In this document: positions 59,340 through 64,000 of the stretch, piece by piece | How the letters are laid out: every line of letters begins with the position of its first letter | Position numbering within the stretch: position 1 is the stretch's first letter | Source of the DNA: Geosiphon pyriformis | Taxonomy: Eukaryota; Glomeromycota; Glomeromycetes; Archaeosporales; Geosiphonaceae | DNA: 64,000 nt | Assembly (NCBI GenBank): GCA_016748015.1 | Contig: JAAOMT010000429.1 | Span: 278,743 to 342,742, forward strand | Direction: 5' to 3' | Program-made: the position numbers and the translations under genes | The notes under the pieces: model-generated | Databases searched by the model: none | What the model saw: only the letters and a program-made list of their open reading frames with translations | What the model was told of the DNA's origin: nothing

Positions 59340-61691
59340 CGACAAAAAATTCTTAATACCTGTGCAGTATTTACAAAATAAAATAATATGAAATCTTCAT
59401 TTTTAAGTGCTAAATGAGAGATAATTTTGAAGTAAGTATAAAAAAAAAAATGGAAGTAATACTATATTTGATGAGGTATTGCAACACGTAATGCTAAAAC
59501 CCATAACTTATTTATACATTTTGTGATACCAATTTTTAAAAGTAACATTTAATGCAAAAAATATATGATTTTTAATATCAGGAAATTATATCAAGCAGTT
59601 GGAAATAAATTGAAAAAAAAGTCTGTAAACTCATAAGGGGCTACGCTTCTGGAAATCTAAAGGTGGATCAAATCCTTTGTTATAAAACTATCTATTCTTT
59701 ACATAAGTCTTGAAACTCAAATTAATTTTTCCAATCTTTGTACGAGTGTGCTAAGTCCCATTTTAATTATTGTGCCTAAATTTCCAATATTATGGGTGTA
59801 GTTTCATGTGAAAATTGATGTTTCCATTCACCTGGTAAAAAAAAAAAAGTTAACGAACAGATTCAAACAAACTTTGTATAATAAATATAGTTTATTTTAT
59901 AAATAATCTTTTTTAATTAGATTAAATTAAAATCTAAATTGCTAAAATACATTTCAGGATTTATATAATCAAAATAAATTTTTTCTTCTGTGAATTCTCT
60001 GAATAGATTTTTCGAAATTTTAATTAAAAAACTTAAGATATTTAAAATAAAAAGATTCTTGTCATTTATAGAATTTTTTTTTAATTGTTTATCAATCACC
60101 AAAGAAAAGAAGTTATGACAACTCCTCCAACCCTTCAAATTAATAAATATTTCTTTTTAATTGCTCCTCAATTCATTGGAAATTACTATTTTTAATCTCT
60201 TAAAGTATTAAACTTTTATAAAATGACCTCATTTTAGTTCCAAAAGTTAGTAGTGTTACCACACTTCAAAGCACCCCGTGATCGAATAAGTTATAAAATT
60301 GGTTATTTGACGACAGATCACCGAGTAAACTTAACCTGAACGTGGTTAACATGCATAATCAAGCAATACGTGATGTTATCATAAGATCCCGCATTTTCGA
60401 GTGGGAATATTATAATAGTGGCGTTTTGAAGGCTAAAAATAAAGACCTGAATCTTAAAAATTAATCAAGAACCTTTTTTGATTTAAAGATTCAAATTGGA
60501 TAAAAATTAAAGGTTAATGAACAATCTCATTCCTTAATCGTTAACAATACAACCTTTTTTAACCTCGGCTTCCATGTCATTGGGAACAATGGGTAAATCT
60601 TTTAGGCAATCGAAAAAGTTAAAAAAATTTTTTTTTTTTTTTTTTAAGGCATATAGCATTTTATTTCAAAAGAACAGGTTCTAAATCCTGAAGCTGGGTT
60701 TTTTTTTACCGATTCTTGCATAACTATGAAAAAAATATTTTCGGCTAAACTATACAAAGTTATTTGATAAGAATGTGAAGAAAGAACCCATTTGGTATTC
60801 TTACCAGGCAATCGTTCTTTACGTGACACTTGAATTTATACCTCAATCGAAACCTGCCCATTGGTATAGATGCCCATTTAATATGTGCAAAAGAAATTTG
60901 TATTCTAAATTCGCATGATAGATACGCTAAACTTTAACCTTAATGTGAGTGAGTGGTCAATGCTGTTGGACATTTACATAGATTTTTGAAATTATTCATG
61001 CATATCTTAGACTAGATTTAAATGTTCAAAGAGTACAAAATTTTTATTCATTTAAAGATTTACCATATAAAAAAAAACTTCGTAAAACACTACAATAAAT
61101 GGAATATTAAAAGTGAATGTCATTGAAAAGATCTCACAAAAATTATTTATAATATTGAGTTTGTTGCACTGTGAAAATAATTTTCACCCATTAAATTATT
61201 TCTGAAAATTTCCCGGGAAAACAATCACCAGCTCTTTCTCCACATTTTAAAAAATAATTAAGTTCTAAAGATTTATATATAAGTTATGAAAAATTTACGC
61301 CAAAAGTCTACCAAATTATCATTTCGTCATCATCACTCAAACATATTATAAGAAATATGCAATGCTTGGATTTTGACTGTCTTATATTTAGTACATGTGT
61401 TATTTGGTAGTAATGAATGTTTACATTATTGATGATGATGATGATGATGCATATATCTCAATAACAGAATGACCATTGTTGTTTAGTGTGTGACGTTTGA
61501 TTAACTAAATGATGCATTAATTTATATTAGCAATCTGAATTATCTATATATTCATCCATTACAAGATGCAGTGAATAGGGGATTTTGCATAATCCTTTAA
61601 AATACCTTTCCTATATTTTTGCCGCAGTCACGTGGGATGAACAAGCTCATTATATCATTGGTAAGGCAACGACTAATAGATTGGAATTAAG

Positions 61692-61737
<46 letters not shown>
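61692..61737. repeat. Poly-A run of 46
   Basis: Uninterrupted A run after GGAATTAAG. The 130 bp before it are less AT-rich, so it could be the tail of a retroposed transcript or SINE, but no flanking duplication was found. Confidence 0.95.
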
Positions 61738-61740
<3 letters not shown>

Positions 61741-61937
61741 GAATTTACAACGATTGGTAGGTTTATAACCTCTCAAAATTTATAAATAAAAGAAATTTTT
61801 GATTATTCTTTACCATTAAAATATTTTCAAGTCAATTGATTAGTCGTTTCTTTAAAAAAAAAAATATCACCTTCTCTTTATTTGTTTGACAACGCATTCC
61901 ATTCTTTCCCTCTTTTTTGTTTTTTAAAATAAGAAAA

Positions 61938-62744
61938 ATGTTGTCATTATCAAATTACAATTTTCAAGAAAGAAACTTAATCAATCGACAACCTCTAAAT
62001 TTAACCCAACTTCCTGATGATATCTTGTATCAAATATTAAAAAACCTAGATATTTTAACGATTCAAAACCTTCGAATGACATGTCGAAACCTTCTCTACA
62101 TATTTCCAAACGAATACATCTTCTCTGACATGATTATACCCGCCAGGCTCTCGGAAGATCGTTTTATTCAATTACTTTTACGTTTACAATTCCTGAGTTG
62201 CCTGGATCTAGTCAGAAAGGTCATGTTCCTCAATTCCACAATCACGGGAAAAGCAGCCATAATGCTTCTTGAACAATGTGAAAAGATTCAAAAGATTTCA
62301 TTTATCGGTTGTCAAAAGATTATAATCCCATCATTGACAAGTAAACTAGTGGAATGGAAAGTAAATGAAACATATGAATCTCCAAAATTATTCTGCTTTC
62401 AAAATTTTGTCTTCTCTCGATGTGCAGGAGGTAGTCGACATGCACTTACCATAAATAAAATCAATTCCGACCTTCAAATCCTTCGATCCGAACCTAATTC
62501 CAGACCCTCAATATTCCAAGTGACAGAGTGCAACGACCCGAACTGTGAACAATGTACTTCGGAATGCGGAAATTGTGGTGTCAAATACAATTTTTGTGAT
62601 TCTTTTTGGATGAATTGTCGTTGGTGTAATAAGCGTCAATTTTGTGGCCCTTGTGTGGCATTTAGAGGAAGCCCAACAAACAATGCGTTTGCATATATGC
62701 GGCTCAAAATATGTCATCTATTCAATATACCTTGCCCGGAATGA
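61938..62744 (+). CDS. F-box protein with cysteine-rich C-terminus
   Basis: A single-exon frame of 268 residues from ATG 61938 (AAAAATGTTG). An F-box lies at about residues 25-65 (LTQLPDDILYQILKNLDILT, then LRMTCRNL), which should bind Skp1 and make the protein a substrate receptor of an SCF ubiquitin ligase. The middle contains an LRR-like stretch (ITGKAAIMLLEQCEKIQKIS). The last 70 residues hold about a dozen Cys in CX2C-type pairs (CNDPNCEQC, CGNCGVKYNFCD, CRWCNKRQFCGPC), likely binding zinc and possibly the target-recognition part. F-box genes are numerous in mycorrhizal fungi. No neighbours are close enough to suggest a joint role. Confidence 0.88.
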   Translation: MLSLSNYNFQERNLINRQPLNLTQLPDDILYQILKNLDILTIQNLRMTCRNLLYIFPNEYIFSDMIIPARLSEDRFIQLLLRLQFLSCLDLVRKVMFLNSTITGKAAIMLLEQCEKIQKISFIGCQKIIIPSLTSKLVEWKVNETYESPKLFCFQNFVFSRCAGGSRHALTINKINSDLQILRSEPNSRPSIFQVTECNDPNCEQCTSECGNCGVKYNFCDSFWMNCRWCNKRQFCGPCVAFRGSPTNNAFAYMRLKICHLFNIPCPE

Positions 62745-63261
62745 TGATCAATTCGAAACATTTTTACCGCAAAAATAAATTTTATTTACTGTATTTCCTA
62801 GCTATATCATAAATAGCAAAACCGATTTAATTTTTAACGGTTTTTTTTTTTTCCACCTTGTATAAAAAAAAATAGAAAATTTCCATTATCAGCGTATTAA
62901 GCTTCCAGAACTCGATCTACCTTTTTATTTTTTCTCTGCGTATATAACTTCGTTTCTTTTCAATCAAACAATATATATAGTTTAAATATTAAAATTATGC
63001 AACAGTTACAAAAAAAAAAATCCAATTTTTTTTTAAGTTTTTATTTTCGAATATACAAAACTCAAAAAAATTTAAAATAAGCTAGTATTTGACGGAAAAA
63101 ACTTTTGTCAAAATAATAAAAACCGGTTTTGAAAAATAATTTCTTTTGAAATTGAGAGTTAATGTTAAATTTTGAAAATACTTTGACTGAGGCTTTACTG
63201 TAAATAATACGATTTACGAGTCATTAATAAAAAAAGGCTAGGTCAAAAAAATTTTCGAATT
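62745..63261. other. Intergenic stretch after the F-box gene
   Basis: 3' region with AATAAA-like strings (for example near 62775) and AT-rich DNA. No gene seen. Confidence 0.6.
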
Positions 63262-63482
63262 TTTTTTTGTAACCAATCAAAACTACTGTAAATTGCTGAC
63301 TTGTAGACCCCTATAATTTATATCCTTCTTGTTTTTTATTAAGGTTCAAGATTTTGATTTATATCCCTTTATAATGGATAATACCGGATCTAAATAAAAA
63401 AAAATAGAAAAAATAAAAAGGGTATAAATCATAAGAAGGTCCACAAGTCAGCAACTTATAGTTGATCATGGTTTGAAATTTA
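63262..63482. mobile_element. Foldback (MITE-like) element
   Basis: Imperfect inverted repeats of about 60 bp face each other. The left arm holds TTGCTGACTTGTAGACCC followed by ATTTATATCCTTCTT; the right arm (63418-63478) is its reverse complement with few changes (GGTCCACAAGTCAGCAA). The loop is about 90 bp and non-coding. No target duplication could be fixed. Confidence 0.65.
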
Positions 63483-63857
63483 AGATTCTAGCAAGAAATA
63501 TATTTCTCACCAATACAGAGTCCCCTAGGTACTAAAATGGATATTGGAAATACACGGATACATCAATCAGCACTTAAAGTATATTTTTCAAATACATATT
63601 TTTTTTCCAAATAAAATATATATACACGTAATATAAATAAATCAAATAACGCTTTAAGTTTCATTAAAAAATACTTTAAAAATACCTTTTAACACGATAA
63701 ACTTAAAATGATTTCCTTACCTAGCTTAAAAACTACAATTTATTAAAATATCTTGATGCACAATTACAAAAATGGATACCTCTACCAGGGGAATGGCTTT
63801 TTTAACTTTCAAAGGAGTGCATGATATCAACAAGAAATCATATGCATAAATTGTCAT

Positions 63858-64000
<143 letters not shown>

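Larger units (their letters stand above)
55871..61937. other. Long intergenic region, microsatellite-rich
   Basis: No gene supported in 6 kb. A GC-richer patch at 57470-57840 has open stretches on both strands (plus 57470-57703, ending ISGPISSGK) without a recognised family; it may be a relic. Another balanced patch at 60270-60460 shows nothing. Several microsatellites and homopolymers are listed separately. Confidence 0.5.

Overview
The window looks like nuclear DNA of a fungus, most likely an arbuscular mycorrhizal fungus (Glomeromycotina, Rhizophagus-like). Grounds: very AT-rich DNA with many A/T-based microsatellites; genes split by short GT..AG introns (65-109 bp); genes of types abundant in that group (BTB-TLDc, KCTD-like BTB, F-box, class 3 lipase-like); and decayed LINE and Ty3/gypsy elements whose encoded protein resembles elements I know from these fungi. 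The placement is inference. I saw no bacterial operons, rRNA, CRISPR array or convincing tRNA.

Layout. 1-8 kb: decayed AT-rich repeats and a broken KCTD-like gene between a pair of inverted 270-bp repeats. 8.8-9 kb: a possible small membrane protein. 12.3-13.9 kb: an intact three-exon gene for a two-finger GATA factor. 15.1-17.3 kb: two diverged direct repeats. 17.3-20.8 kb and 39.3-42.5 kb: two inverted copies of one unit (coiled-coil gene relic plus five-exon lipase-like gene). The second arm has a 378-base assembly gap. Between them lie 18.5 kb of nested, heavily decayed retroelements: a LINE, an old LTR, a full Ty3/gypsy element with both LTRs inserted in that LTR, and a further 0.8-kb insertion inside its reverse transcriptase. 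44.5 kb: a possible small secreted protein. 46.1-47.9 kb: a BTB-BACK-TLDc gene with a C-terminal membrane helix. 50.5-52.8 kb: a third, more diverged copy of the lipase-like unit. 54.0-55.8 kb: an intact KCTD-like BTB gene and a TARG1/OARD1-type macrodomain gene. 61.9-62.7 kb: an F-box gene with a cysteine-rich tail. 63.26-63.48 kb: a foldback element. The window ends in an ATT microsatellite.

Main points. All three lipase-like paralogues have open, spliceable reading frames, yet all carry Gly where the catalytic Ser of GxSxG should be, while the Asp and His positions are kept. Two of them lie on inverted arms that look identical from within exon 1 to 20.77 kb, although they flank very old transposon wreckage. 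This suggests gene conversion, recent duplication or an assembly problem. The gypsy element carries a dUTPase-like domain upstream of its reverse transcriptase and an extra coding stretch after its integrase.

All gene models come from reading splice signals and frame by eye. No alignment, domain search or expression data were available.
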